DNA of 64,000 nt. Source: Paenibacillus campinasensis. GTDB taxonomy: Bacteria > Bacillota > Bacilli > Paenibacillales > Paenibacillaceae. The position numbers and the translations under genes are program-made. The stretch's first letter is position 1; each line of letters opens with the position of its first letter. The notes beneath the pieces are model-generated. The model did no database searches. It was not told where the DNA came from and saw nothing but the letters and a program-made list of their open reading frames with translations. This document shows, one piece after another, positions 44,785 to 54,035 of the stretch. The stretch is from positions 148,418 to 212,417 of the forward strand of contig NZ_NPBY01000021.1 in the NCBI RefSeq assembly GCF_002272015.1, in the 5' to 3' direction.

Positions 44785-46653
44785 TTATGGAACGACATAG
44801 ATATCCGGTTTCGTAACCGGCCCCATACCGTTCCCCAGGAAGAAGCCTGTATGAGGAGGCTGGTTGTAGGCGACGTTCTGCCAGGCGATGCTCAGCCGGT
44901 ATACCGGATCATGCATCAGCGTGTATATCTTATGATTGGTCAGATCGGTAGTTGTGTAGATGCGAAGCGCGGTGTTGTCGGATTTTCTCCAGATGACCTC
45001 CTCGCGCCAATCGCCGATCAGATCGGCCTGCAGCGTTGGCGTGGCTTTGGTGCCATTGTTGGAGGCGACGCCAGAGCCGGTTAGCAGATTGTACATGGTG
45101 TTGTTGTTGTAATTCCACTTGTCGATCCGAATATCGTCCAGCAGCTCTCGGGACAGATCGCCGTCCCACCAGATGCCAAAGTTTATCGAAGGCGTGTTAT
45201 TGCTGATTTTGGTGCCTGTAATGGAATACAGCCCGACGCCGCCGCTGGCCCATACCTCTACCCCTGGATGGTTCGGGTCAATATCCGCGGCCATACCCCG
45301 GCCGGTGTCCCTGCCGGTACGCACCCCCCACAGAATCTGCCCGGTAGCGGCATCCCATACAGCAGCACCGTAAGGTGCATTGGCATCCTCCATAACTTTG
45401 AATACTTCAAGTCCAGGCCGGTTTGGATTGAAATCTCCTACATGCAGCGCATCGCCATGCCCGAGTCTGGTGTTGTACAGTGTGGCCCCGTTGTCGTTGA
45501 TGGTCAGAGCGCCGTAGATGATTTCGTCCTTGCCATCCCCGTCGACATCGGCGACGCTTAAGCTGTGGTTGCCTTGTCCGGCTGTTCCGGGATTGGTGGA
45601 GCTGTTGCTGTCAAATGTCCATCTTCGGGTCAGTGCGCGGCCATTCCAGTCATAGGCAACAACAACGGTCCGGGTATAATACCCGCGTGCCATAATGATG
45701 CTGGGGTGGACGCCATCAAGATAAGCTACTCCGGCCAGGAAGCGGTCCACACGGTTGCCGTAATTGTCGCCCCAACTGGATACATTTCCTCTTGGCGGAA
45801 CATAGTCGATGGTCGTTAAGGCTTTGCCTGTCTGACCGGAGAAGACGGTAAGGAACTCGGGCCCGGAGAGCACATAACCATTCGCGTTGCGATGATCGGC
45901 ATTGGCATTGCCGATGGTGATGCCCGTGCCGTCAACGGTGCCGTCCGCCGTCTTGCAGACGATCTCCGCCTTCCCGTCTCCGTCAAAATCATAAACGAGA
46001 AACTGTGTGTAATGCGCGCCGGCCCGAATGTTTCGACCCAGGTCGATTCGCCACAGCCGCGTGCCATTAAGCTTGTAGGCATCCAGGTAAACATTGCCCG
46101 TATAGCCGCCTTGGGAATTGTCCTTGGAGTTCGTAGGGTCCCATTTGAGCACGATCTCGTATTCCCCATCGCCATCTAGGTCTCCGATGCTGGCATCATT
46201 GGCGCTGTAGGTATAGTTCACCCCATCCGGTGTTCTCCCGCCGGGAGGCGCCTGGATCGGGACATCCAGGTAGTTGTTTGCCCACACGCGGACGGCGGGG
46301 GAGGCCGGCTGCTCCACGCCGCCGACGACGGCCCGGACCGTATAAGTGGAAGAAGTCGTGCCCGCAGTATCCAGCAGGTTCGTGCTGTTCGTAATCGGGG
46401 CGGCGTTCACTTTAGTTCCGTTCCGATATACATTGAAGGAAGTCGAGAGCTGCTCCGTCCCAAGCAGCCGCCAGCTGATGAACACGCCGCTGCTTACCTT
46501 CACCGCTACCAGGCCGCGGCTAATGTTCTCCGCCTGTCTGGGTGCAGCCGACGCTGTGGACACCGGGAGAAACACCGACCCGATCGTGGATACAACAACA
46601 ACCAGCCCCAGCATCACTCGCCAGAAATGATGTAACCGCTTACTAAACATCAT
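44785..46653 (-). CDS. yesW: Secreted rhamnogalacturonan I endolyase, PL11 (YesW type)
   Basis: The 622-aa enzyme matches YesW of Bacillus (similar length). It has a signal peptide (residues 1-37, cleavage after ASA), an N-terminal beta domain (VAVKVSSGVFISWRLLGTE), then an eight-bladed propeller with repeated calcium-binding DxDGDG motifs (DLDGDGEYEIVLKWDPTNSKDN, DFDGDGKAEIVCKTADG, DVDGDGKDEIIYGA). It cleaves the rhamnose-galacturonate backbone of pectin by beta-elimination. GGAGG precedes tandem ATG codons. It stands alone opposite the xyloglucanase, suggesting a plant cell wall niche. Confidence 0.96.
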   Translation of the reverse strand: MMFSKRLHHFWRVMLGLVVVVSTIGSVFLPVSTASAAPRQAENISRGLVAVKVSSGVFISWRLLGTEQLSTSFNVYRNGTKVNAAPITNSTNLLDTAGTTSSTYTVRAVVGGVEQPASPAVRVWANNYLDVPIQAPPGGRTPDGVNYTYSANDASIGDLDGDGEYEIVLKWDPTNSKDNSQGGYTGNVYLDAYKLNGTRLWRIDLGRNIRAGAHYTQFLVYDFDGDGKAEIVCKTADGTVDGTGITIGNANADHRNANGYVLSGPEFLTVFSGQTGKALTTIDYVPPRGNVSSWGDNYGNRVDRFLAGVAYLDGVHPSIIMARGYYTRTVVVAYDWNGRALTRRWTFDSNSSTNPGTAGQGNHSLSVADVDGDGKDEIIYGALTINDNGATLYNTRLGHGDALHVGDFNPNRPGLEVFKVMEDANAPYGAAVWDAATGQILWGVRTGRDTGRGMAADIDPNHPGVEVWASGGVGLYSITGTKISNNTPSINFGIWWDGDLSRELLDDIRIDKWNYNNNTMYNLLTGSGVASNNGTKATPTLQADLIGDWREEVIWRKSDNTALRIYTTTDLTNHKIYTLMHDPVYRLSIAWQNVAYNQPPHTGFFLGNGMGPVTKPDIYVVP

Positions 46654-46813
46654 GAGAAACCTCCTTTTTCAATAAAATGATATTGATGATGCTTTTTTTG
46701 CGATAGGTTGTCATCTCCCTTCTGGGCTTATTTATGCCCGCTGGAGAACGGCGGATGGACACCGCTGAGGGCAGACCCGTCTTCCACACAGCAAGGCATT
46801 ACCACATCTATAG

Positions 46814-46831
46814 ATTACATCATAATGTAAT
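46814..46831 (-). promoter_or_regulatory. Inverted repeat upstream of yesW
   Basis: ATTACAT (46814-46820) and ATGTAAT (46825-46831) flank a CATA centre, a perfect 7-bp inverted repeat in AT-rich DNA about 160 bp before the yesW start. A regulator site is plausible but its owner is unknown. Confidence 0.45.
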
Positions 46832-46883
46832 ATTTTACTATTATTTCCTATAAAAATGTCGATGCTGAGTGTAATCTTTGCTC

Positions 46884-46932
46884 AAAAAAAGAAGCGCTGG
46901 AGAATCATGAATAAATGACCCTTCAGTGCTTC
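46884..46932 (-). terminator. Terminator of the helicase operon
   Basis: GAAGCGCTG (46891-46899) pairs with CAGTGCTTC (46924-46932), one G-U pair; on the minus strand the stem is followed by TTTTTTT. It lies about 110 bases past the SNF2 gene. No other feature is seen in 46654-47038 apart from this and the yesW leader. Confidence 0.7.
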
Positions 46933-47038
46933 TTTCTATTTTCCTATCCAGATTCACGGAACCACCTGCTATAGACGTGCTGCAACATGTCCCATGAGAT
47001 CTGTACCCCGCAGGGAGGACGGGAATCCAGGATTCTTA

Positions 47039-50000
47039 TTATGCCCAGTCCCGGCGCAGCGTGAACAGGTCCTTAAGCTCATCGGTGGACAGCTCGGTAA
47101 TCCAGCCTTCGCCGCTGGAAATAATCTGATCGCTGAGCTGCTGCTTGCTTTCCAGCATCTCGTCTATGCGCTCTTCCAGCGTCCCCATGGAGATGAATTT
47201 GTAGACCTGAACATCCTTGGTCTGTCCCATCCGGTATGCGCGGTCGGTCGCCTGATTCTCCACCGCAGGGTTCCACCAGCGATCGAAATGGAACACGTGG
47301 TTGGCCGCGGTCAGATTCAGGCCGACACCGCCTGCCTTGATCGAGAGAATCATCACATTCGGCTGTGCTTCCGGCGGCAGGGAGCGGGATTGGAACTGCT
47401 CAATCATTCGGTCGCGCGTTCGCTTCGGCGTGCTGCCGTTCAGATAGAGCACGGGCTCCTGAAGCTCCTGCTGCAGCACTCGCTGTATCATCTCGCCCAT
47501 GCCGATGTACTGCGTGAAGATGAGGCAGCGGTCGCCTTCTTCACGCAGCTCCTTCACCATGGCCAGCAGCCGCTCCAGCTTGGCCGAGCGTCTGACGACT
47601 GCCTCGGTGTCGATCAGGGGGCCACCCATCTCTTCGCTGCCGGATCGTCTGGCTGACGCGGGCAGCTCCGGCAAAGGCTCCTTCGTCAGCAGGATCGGGT
47701 GATCGCAGAGCTGCTTGAATTGCGTAAGCGCTGCGAGTATCGCGCCCTTGCGCTCGATTCCCTCCAGCTGCTCCATCCGCTGGAGCAGCTCCTGTACGGT
47801 CTGGTCGTACAGCGCGCTCTGCTCGGCAGTCAGATGAATGTAGGTTTTCATCTCGTTTTTCTCCGGAAGATCGAGCTGGATGGCCGGGTCTTTCTTCTTG
47901 CGCCGAAGCATGAACGGCTTGATGAGCATTTGCAGATCGGCCATGCGCTGCTCGTCCTGGTCTTTCTCGATCGCCTGGATGAATCGGCTGCTAAATCCTC
48001 GCAGGCTGCCGAGATAGCCAGGATTGATGAAGTCGTAGATGGACCACAGCTCCGATAGCCGATTCTCGATCGGCGTGCCCGTCAGTGCCACGCGGTGTCT
48101 GGCCCGGAGGCTGCGCACGGCTATGGACTGCCGGGTTTCCGCATTTTTAATATTTTGTGCTTCGTCGATGCCGATCGTTTCCCATTTCATCTCTCTTAAC
48201 ATCTCTTGATCCAGGGCGGCCGTTGCATACGAGGTGAGCACGATATCCGCATCGTGTGCCTCTCTGAAAAACGCCTCGTCGGTTTTGCGTCTGCTGCCGT
48301 AATGCAGCACCACCCTGAGGGAAGGCGCAAACCGTTCCAGCTCCTTCTGCCAGTTGCCCAGCACCGAGGTCGGGCAGATAAGAAGGGACGGCAGGCGTAC
48401 CTCGTTCGGCCGGACCGCCCACGCTTTGACATGCAGCAGGTACGCGATAAACTGGACAGTTTTGCCGAGACCCATATCGTCTGCCAGACAGGCGCCAAGG
48501 CCGTAACGGCGCATGAAGGCAAGCCAGGAGAAGCCCTCCTGCTGATAGGTGCGCAGCGTGGCCTTAAGCTCGTCGGGGACAGGAACGCTTGGCCATTCCT
48601 TCTGCCTGACCAGCTGGCCGAGCAGCTTGGCGAAATGCTCGTTCAGCTCGACGGCGAGCTTCACCCGTTCCGGCGTTTGCAGCTGCTTCTCCGGATCATC
48701 CTTCCGCGCCGGCGCGCCGGAGTACTTGCGCTCCCCCTCGGACTCCAGCAGATGCAGCTGCAGAATATCCTGGAAGGACAATCCGTCTTCCCGGTTCATG
48801 CCGTCCATCATCTGCCGGATTTGGGCGACGAGCGCCGGATCAAGCGGAATCCACTCGTTCCGGAAGCGGACGAGCCGCTCGCCCCGGGCTACAAGCTCCT
48901 TGAACTCGGCCTCGGTCAGGCTCGTCTCACCGATGGCGATACGCCAATCGAAGCTGATCAGCGAATCGAGCCCGAACATCGAACGGCCGCCTTGCGCGCC
49001 TTCTCCCCCTTCGCCGGCGCGCAGCTTGGCCCGCAGCTTCGGCTGTTTCCGGCGCGCTGCCTCCCACCAGGCTGGGAGCAGCACCTGCCAGCCTGTCTGC
49101 AGCAGGCGATGGCTGACCTCGGTCAGAAACCGCCATGCCTGTTCATCGGACAAAGGCTGGCCGAGGAAGCTCCCGCCCTCGACCAGCATGTCCGCCGGGA
49201 GCGCTGCGCGCAGGCCTGTGAGCCAGGCAGCGGCACGCTCATGGATGTGAGTGTCCCATGCTTCGGGCCACGAGCCAAGTGCCGAGCCGCCATCCTTGAG
49301 GCCGATCGGGATCAGCTGCCCGGCATCCTGTTTGTCCTGGAGCATAAGCAAGAGCCGCCAATCGTGCGCCTCCTCGTCCGGCTCCAGCAGCTGAAGCAGC
49401 GGGCGAAACGGTGCCGTATCCGGCCGCCATCCGATATGGATCAGCCAGGCATGCTGATCCATGCCATCTGCCGCGGACCGGTCGGCGGCAAATAGCAGCG
49501 GGTATTCCCGGCGCAGATCGGCTTCAGCCGCTTCGTCGGTATAACGCAGCCGATCCACCGCAGCCGAGAAGGCCGCTTCGAGTCCTTCTTTGTAGTAAGG
49601 GCTGTCTGCCAACAGCTTAATCATCTCGCGTTCGTCGGGCTCCAGTGCCCGTTCATCCCAGGTCCAGCTCAGCTTGCCTTGCCGGAAAGCGTCAAGGCTC
49701 GGCACATAGTTCTGCGCTTCGATCCAAGCTGCAAATCGGGCCGCCAGCTTCATGAACATGGCGGTTTCCTCATCCCAAGTCCACTCGATATGCTCCAGCA
49801 GCCGGAGCTCTGCAAAGAACGAAACGACCTGCTCTGCCGGCAGGATGATCACCTCGACCTCGTCAACGGCCTCGACCGCCAGTTCAGTCCCGTACAGTGA
49901 TTCCTCATGCCATGCGAACAGTAGGTGCTTCAGCTCCATGCCCGGCAGCGTGCTGCGCATGCTGGTGGAGCCGTAGATCAGCGCATCGCCGTATTCGGTC

Positions 50001-50041
50001 AAAGCGACATGGATTTTCATCGTATCTGTGTAATGGCTCAT
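47039..50041 (-). CDS. ywqA: SNF2/Rad54-family helicase
   Basis: The 1000-aa ATP-dependent translocase has a long N-terminal SNF2-associated region (1-480) and a C-terminal motor: motif I DDMGLGKTVQ (near 518-528), II DEAQ in GIDEAQNIKN (near 625), III ALTGTPIENRLSELWSI, and IV-VI in LIFTQY, SIKAGGVGLNLT and AENQATDRAYRMGQTK-like helicase segments. It uses DEAQ rather than the common DEAH. It overlaps the SWIM gene by four bases (ATGA), so they are coupled. The pair matches Bacillus ywqB-ywqA; remodelling of nucleoprotein is likely, yet the physiological role is not established. Confidence 0.94.
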   Translation of the reverse strand: MSHYTDTMKIHVALTEYGDALIYGSTSMRSTLPGMELKHLLFAWHEESLYGTELAVEAVDEVEVIILPAEQVVSFFAELRLLEHIEWTWDEETAMFMKLAARFAAWIEAQNYVPSLDAFRQGKLSWTWDERALEPDEREMIKLLADSPYYKEGLEAAFSAAVDRLRYTDEAAEADLRREYPLLFAADRSAADGMDQHAWLIHIGWRPDTAPFRPLLQLLEPDEEAHDWRLLLMLQDKQDAGQLIPIGLKDGGSALGSWPEAWDTHIHERAAAWLTGLRAALPADMLVEGGSFLGQPLSDEQAWRFLTEVSHRLLQTGWQVLLPAWWEAARRKQPKLRAKLRAGEGGEGAQGGRSMFGLDSLISFDWRIAIGETSLTEAEFKELVARGERLVRFRNEWIPLDPALVAQIRQMMDGMNREDGLSFQDILQLHLLESEGERKYSGAPARKDDPEKQLQTPERVKLAVELNEHFAKLLGQLVRQKEWPSVPVPDELKATLRTYQQEGFSWLAFMRRYGLGACLADDMGLGKTVQFIAYLLHVKAWAVRPNEVRLPSLLICPTSVLGNWQKELERFAPSLRVVLHYGSRRKTDEAFFREAHDADIVLTSYATAALDQEMLREMKWETIGIDEAQNIKNAETRQSIAVRSLRARHRVALTGTPIENRLSELWSIYDFINPGYLGSLRGFSSRFIQAIEKDQDEQRMADLQMLIKPFMLRRKKKDPAIQLDLPEKNEMKTYIHLTAEQSALYDQTVQELLQRMEQLEGIERKGAILAALTQFKQLCDHPILLTKEPLPELPASARRSGSEEMGGPLIDTEAVVRRSAKLERLLAMVKELREEGDRCLIFTQYIGMGEMIQRVLQQELQEPVLYLNGSTPKRTRDRMIEQFQSRSLPPEAQPNVMILSIKAGGVGLNLTAANHVFHFDRWWNPAVENQATDRAYRMGQTKDVQVYKFISMGTLEERIDEMLESKQQLSDQIISSGEGWITELSTDELKDLFTLRRDWA

Positions 50042-51660
50042 GATAACAGCTTTCCTCTCCGCAGCTCTTCCTGAAATGCCCGAAGACGGCTGTGACGGAC
50101 CGATAGCCCTGTGATGAACAGGTCCCACCGCTCCTGCCGCTTCAGTCGTTTATACAGCTTGGCCAGCCGCTTCAGCAGCTTGACGGCCGCTTTGTAGCCG
50201 TCCCGGTTCTTGTGAAGGATATAGCGCTCGACAGCCTGATGATAGAAGGGCAGCAGGAGTTCAGGGGCGTTCTTCTCGATCGGCTGAAGCTCGCTGACCC
50301 GAAACTGCAGCGGCTCTTTCTTCAGGCTTAGCTGCAAATCGATCCACAGCCTCCATTCCTCGTAGTAAATCAGGGCCTCCTGATAGATGTCCATCGAGTA
50401 AGGGAGCATCTTGCGAAGGGTATCCCACATATCCCCGAGCGCGTCTGGCGACTGCTCCACGACCGCCTGCCAGTAGGCATGGTAGCCGCGCATATGATCG
50501 GTGATGTTGCTCTCCAGCATCGGTCCGAGCCGGATCAGCCATCGCTTGAGACGCTCCCACTGTGCCTCATTATAGAGAACCTGGAAGAAATGAAGGATAG
50601 GGCCTGCCGGCAGATCACCCTGGTGACGGGTTTCCTCCATGGCTGCCAACGCCTCGTCATCCCGGTTTAAATAGAAGTGCATCAGCCCCTGCGCGATCAG
50701 CCAGTGCGTCTTCGACAAGGCTGTGCCCAGTTCCGCTTCAGCGGCCTGCAGATGCCGCAGCTCGTCCTCATAGGCGGCAGGCTCCGGGTGAAGCGGCCGC
50801 TTCCAATGCAGCCAGAACTGGATATAGGTGTGGGCATAATATTTGCGGTTTCGCGGCTCCACCAGCATATGCTGCCGAATGCGGTTCAAGGTTTCATCAA
50901 GCCGTGGTCGATAGGCTTCCGCTTCAGCCGCCGCAAGCCCGCCTGCCATAATCTGTCCGATTACCCGCAGCAGCTGGTCAGCAGCTATGTGGGTATGATA
51001 GCCGAGATAGGTTCCAGAGGAAGCCCAGGCGTTCGGCTGCTTCAGCAGCTTTCCAAGGACAAAGAGATGAGCGTTAAGCTCATACAGCGGATCCAACGCC
51101 GCTGGCAGCGGCGGTTTGATGTGATGGAGGGAGGAGAGCGCATTTTTAACGTAAAAGGAATTGTTGGCATTGGCCCCGAGCGAGGCGGTGCACAGCTCAA
51201 ACAGCTCGTACCAGGCGCTGATCGGCTGCTCTGCCAATTGTTCGGCCTTCTCCCGCCAGTTGACCGACTCGGCCTGTCGCAGACGCTGCTCTTCCGCCGC
51301 CTGCCCGGCATAAACCGCAGACCGAAACCCGGCAGCGTGCGCATTGGCCAAAGCGTGCACCGAGCGCCCCAGCGCCTGGGCATACGCCATCATCACGGCC
51401 ACAATATGCTTGCAGTCCTTGCTGACAGGGCAGCTGCATTCGCTATCTTCCAGGGAGTTCCAGTTCAGACGAACACGATAGAGTTCCTTCCCCTGAACCT
51501 CGGCGTCAATGACGCCATCCTCTCCGGTGTCGGTCGAACGGACTCGCCCCAGCTTGAAATACTGGAAGCCCTGCTTGATCGTCACATCGCTGAAGTGCTC
51601 CGCAGTGCTCTGAATAAGCTGCTGCCACTGTGCGTCATCTATTGTCGGTATTGAATTCAT
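50038..51660 (-). CDS. ywqB: SWIM zinc-finger protein
   Basis: The 540-aa protein has the SWIM motif CxCx(n)CxH at about residues 75-90 (DSECSCPVSKDCKHIVAVMMAYA), which binds zinc and nucleic acids or proteins. The rest is mostly helical, possibly repeat-like, with a basic C-terminus (KRLAKLYKRLKRQERW). ATG 51660 is preceded by GGGGGACG; earlier in-frame starts at 51711 are less likely. It forms an operon with the SNF2 helicase and probably serves as its substrate or loading partner. Confidence 0.88.
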   Translation of the reverse strand: MNSIPTIDDAQWQQLIQSTAEHFSDVTIKQGFQYFKLGRVRSTDTGEDGVIDAEVQGKELYRVRLNWNSLEDSECSCPVSKDCKHIVAVMMAYAQALGRSVHALANAHAAGFRSAVYAGQAAEEQRLRQAESVNWREKAEQLAEQPISAWYELFELCTASLGANANNSFYVKNALSSLHHIKPPLPAALDPLYELNAHLFVLGKLLKQPNAWASSGTYLGYHTHIAADQLLRVIGQIMAGGLAAAEAEAYRPRLDETLNRIRQHMLVEPRNRKYYAHTYIQFWLHWKRPLHPEPAAYEDELRHLQAAEAELGTALSKTHWLIAQGLMHFYLNRDDEALAAMEETRHQGDLPAGPILHFFQVLYNEAQWERLKRWLIRLGPMLESNITDHMRGYHAYWQAVVEQSPDALGDMWDTLRKMLPYSMDIYQEALIYYEEWRLWIDLQLSLKKEPLQFRVSELQPIEKNAPELLLPFYHQAVERYILHKNRDGYKAAVKLLKRLAKLYKRLKRQERWDLFITGLSVRHSRLRAFQEELRRGKLLS

Positions 51661-52079
51661 AAGGTCGTCCCCCGCGCAAAAAAAGTTCTGGGTATCCATT
51701 AAATCTACCATATTCGATAAGTCGAAGGAACATGGTGAAGCAGGTTTTAACAGAGGGGATGGACAAGCTGCGCTATTCTTTCTATTTATAAGGAGAGAAC
51801 AGCTTGATTTGAATGGTATGAATAATCACACTGAACGTGATGTTGGATGGTCTTAACATCGATTCCTCGTTTGTCTTGACTTTGAAATGGAATCTCCAGA
51901 TTTCACTTCTTTCATTTTGATTACAGCTTGTCACCGGCAGCTTTCGTAGGAGCTTTCATATTTATGAAGAGTTACCCTCACCCGTCCGCTTAGAAATGAC
52001 GTCGAAAAGTTAGCGATTCTACCAGTCTTTCGCATTTATGTTCTGCATAAATTTTAATGTATAAGACTTTATTACCATT

Positions 52080-52096
52080 TACTTAAGACTTAAGTA
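52080..52096 (+). promoter_or_regulatory. Perfect inverted repeat upstream of the YesM/YesN locus
   Basis: TACTTAAG-A-CTTAAGTA has two 8-bp arms around a single base, about 128 bases before the kinase gene. An operator is likely. The remaining part of the 560-base gap 51661-52223 is AT-rich and shows no gene. Confidence 0.55.
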
Positions 52097-52223
52097 TCCT
52101 CTAAGATAGGAGTAAATCTGACACAAAATCGAAAAAAATGTCGTATTTTATTCAGGGAAACGCATTCAATGTTAGGTAATATCACATACCCTTTCTTGCA
52201 GGGTCTAGCGATGAGGTGGGAAT

Positions 52224-54035
52224 ATGCGGCAATGGTTCGGCAAGTCTCTCAAGCACAAGCTTTCCCTGCTGATTATTATTGCAACTTTGGTTCCGTTGCT
52301 GTTTCTGGGCATTTTTTCTTTTCGAATGGCGGAGAGCTTCACGGAGGAAAAGGCCAAAATTTCAGGAATGAACACCTTGCGCCAACTGGAGGCGTACTTG
52401 GGTACAACGGTGAAAGATGCCGAGAATATATCGGTATTCTTAATCGGTCACAAGGAAGTGCAGTCATATCTCAGGAGCAGTCAGAGCAATTACATCCAGC
52501 AGACGGCGATTTTTAACTTTCTAACGAATCTGGCCTTCTCCAAAGACTATATCGCCAACATTATTGTGGAGCCGCTGGATGATAAGGATTCGATTTCCTT
52601 TCGGACCCTTGTGCGGTCGGAGTTCACGGATATTGCGCAGGAAGAGCCTGGCTATTATGAGGAGCATGCCAAGTGGTGGTCGGTCGTGCACAGGCAATGG
52701 ACTTCCGAGGGCGTAAGGAAGGTAATTACGCTGGCAAGGCCGATTCGCAGCACGGACAAGTACAGGCCGATTGGCAATTTGCAGATCAACCTCGATCAGA
52801 ACGTGATTGCGACCCATGTTCGGCAAGCGGCGCTGGAGCAGACAGGCTTTGTCGTGCTGGTGGATGAGAATCAGCGCATTATCGCCGGCCCGCCGGAGCT
52901 GGAGACGAATCTGACGCTGGCTGACTATTATCCATCCATGGGCGAGTTTCACGGGACAAGCGGCAATTTTGATTATGGCGAGGGTGCCGGGAAGAAGACG
53001 GTGCTGTACAAAAAAATGCCAAGCGTAGGCTGGATGCTGGTCGGGATCATTCCGACCCAGGAGTATCGCTCACAGAACCAGTATTTTCTGAATTTAACGG
53101 CAGTTGCGGTGACGGTGGCCGTGCTGCTGGTTATCATCCTGGTGCTGTTCCTGATTCAGAAGATTACGAATCCGCTAACCGTGCTGGCCCGGTTCCTGAA
53201 GAATTCCAGCCCGGAAGAGCCGCTGCCCGTGCTGCCGGTCAAGACGGTGGACGAGGTAGGCCAGCTGATCATTAGCTACAATCGGCTCAGTTCGCGGATT
53301 GTGAAGCTGACCGATGAAGTGAAGCTGAACGAATCGCTGAAGAAGGAGGCAGACATGCATGCGCTGCAGGTGCAGATCAATCCGCATTTTCTCTACAACA
53401 CGCTTTCCTCCATTCACTGGCTGGCCTTGATGAATCAGGATGTGAAGATTGCCGAGATGGTCGGGTCGCTCAGCGATTTCTTGCGCTTCAGTCTCAACAG
53501 CGGTCAGGAATATTGCACCATTCAGCAGGAGATTATGCATGTGCGCCATTATGTCAACATTCAGTCGATCCGCTATCCGGATAAATTCCGGTTCGAGGCT
53601 CATGTGGATGAGCAGCTGCTTGACCGGAGGATGCTGAAGCTTCTGCTGCAGCCGCTGGTGGAGAATGCGATGCTGCATGGCATCTTGAAACGGGACGGTG
53701 AAGGAACGATTGTGATCCGTGTCGAGAAGGAGAGCGGCGATCTTATCCGTTACGTGGTAGAGGACAACGGCATCGGGATGAGTCCCGAGCGACTGAGATG
53801 GCTGCGAGAAGGGCTCGCAGAGCCGCCGGTTCAGGACGCGAAGGAGCGAGGGGTGCGCCGCAGCTACGGCCTGCGCAATGTGCACCGAAGACTGATGCTT
53901 CACTATGGCAAAAACGCAGGGCTGCATGTGGACAGCACGGAAGGTGTTGGGACCCGAATTGCGTTCACCATTTCCGCGGAGATTCAAGGGAATGGCGGAC
54001 GAGAACTCATAGACGAGGGAGGCGATGGGCAATGA
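52224..54035 (+). CDS. YesM-family sensor histidine kinase
   Basis: The 603-aa kinase has transmembrane helices near residues 12-32 and 291-312, a dCache-like extracellular domain between them, a HAMP segment, the His_kinase motif with His388 in QINPHFLYNTLSS and an ATPase domain with QPLVENAMLHG and DNGIGMSPE. GAGGTGGG precedes the ATG. Its stop overlaps the start of the regulator (ATGA), and it is upstream of an importer it probably controls. Confidence 0.94.
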   Translation: MRQWFGKSLKHKLSLLIIIATLVPLLFLGIFSFRMAESFTEEKAKISGMNTLRQLEAYLGTTVKDAENISVFLIGHKEVQSYLRSSQSNYIQQTAIFNFLTNLAFSKDYIANIIVEPLDDKDSISFRTLVRSEFTDIAQEEPGYYEEHAKWWSVVHRQWTSEGVRKVITLARPIRSTDKYRPIGNLQINLDQNVIATHVRQAALEQTGFVVLVDENQRIIAGPPELETNLTLADYYPSMGEFHGTSGNFDYGEGAGKKTVLYKKMPSVGWMLVGIIPTQEYRSQNQYFLNLTAVAVTVAVLLVIILVLFLIQKITNPLTVLARFLKNSSPEEPLPVLPVKTVDEVGQLIISYNRLSSRIVKLTDEVKLNESLKKEADMHALQVQINPHFLYNTLSSIHWLALMNQDVKIAEMVGSLSDFLRFSLNSGQEYCTIQQEIMHVRHYVNIQSIRYPDKFRFEAHVDEQLLDRRMLKLLLQPLVENAMLHGILKRDGEGTIVIRVEKESGDLIRYVVEDNGIGMSPERLRWLREGLAEPPVQDAKERGVRRSYGLRNVHRRLMLHYGKNAGLHVDSTEGVGTRIAFTISAEIQGNGGRELIDEGGDGQ

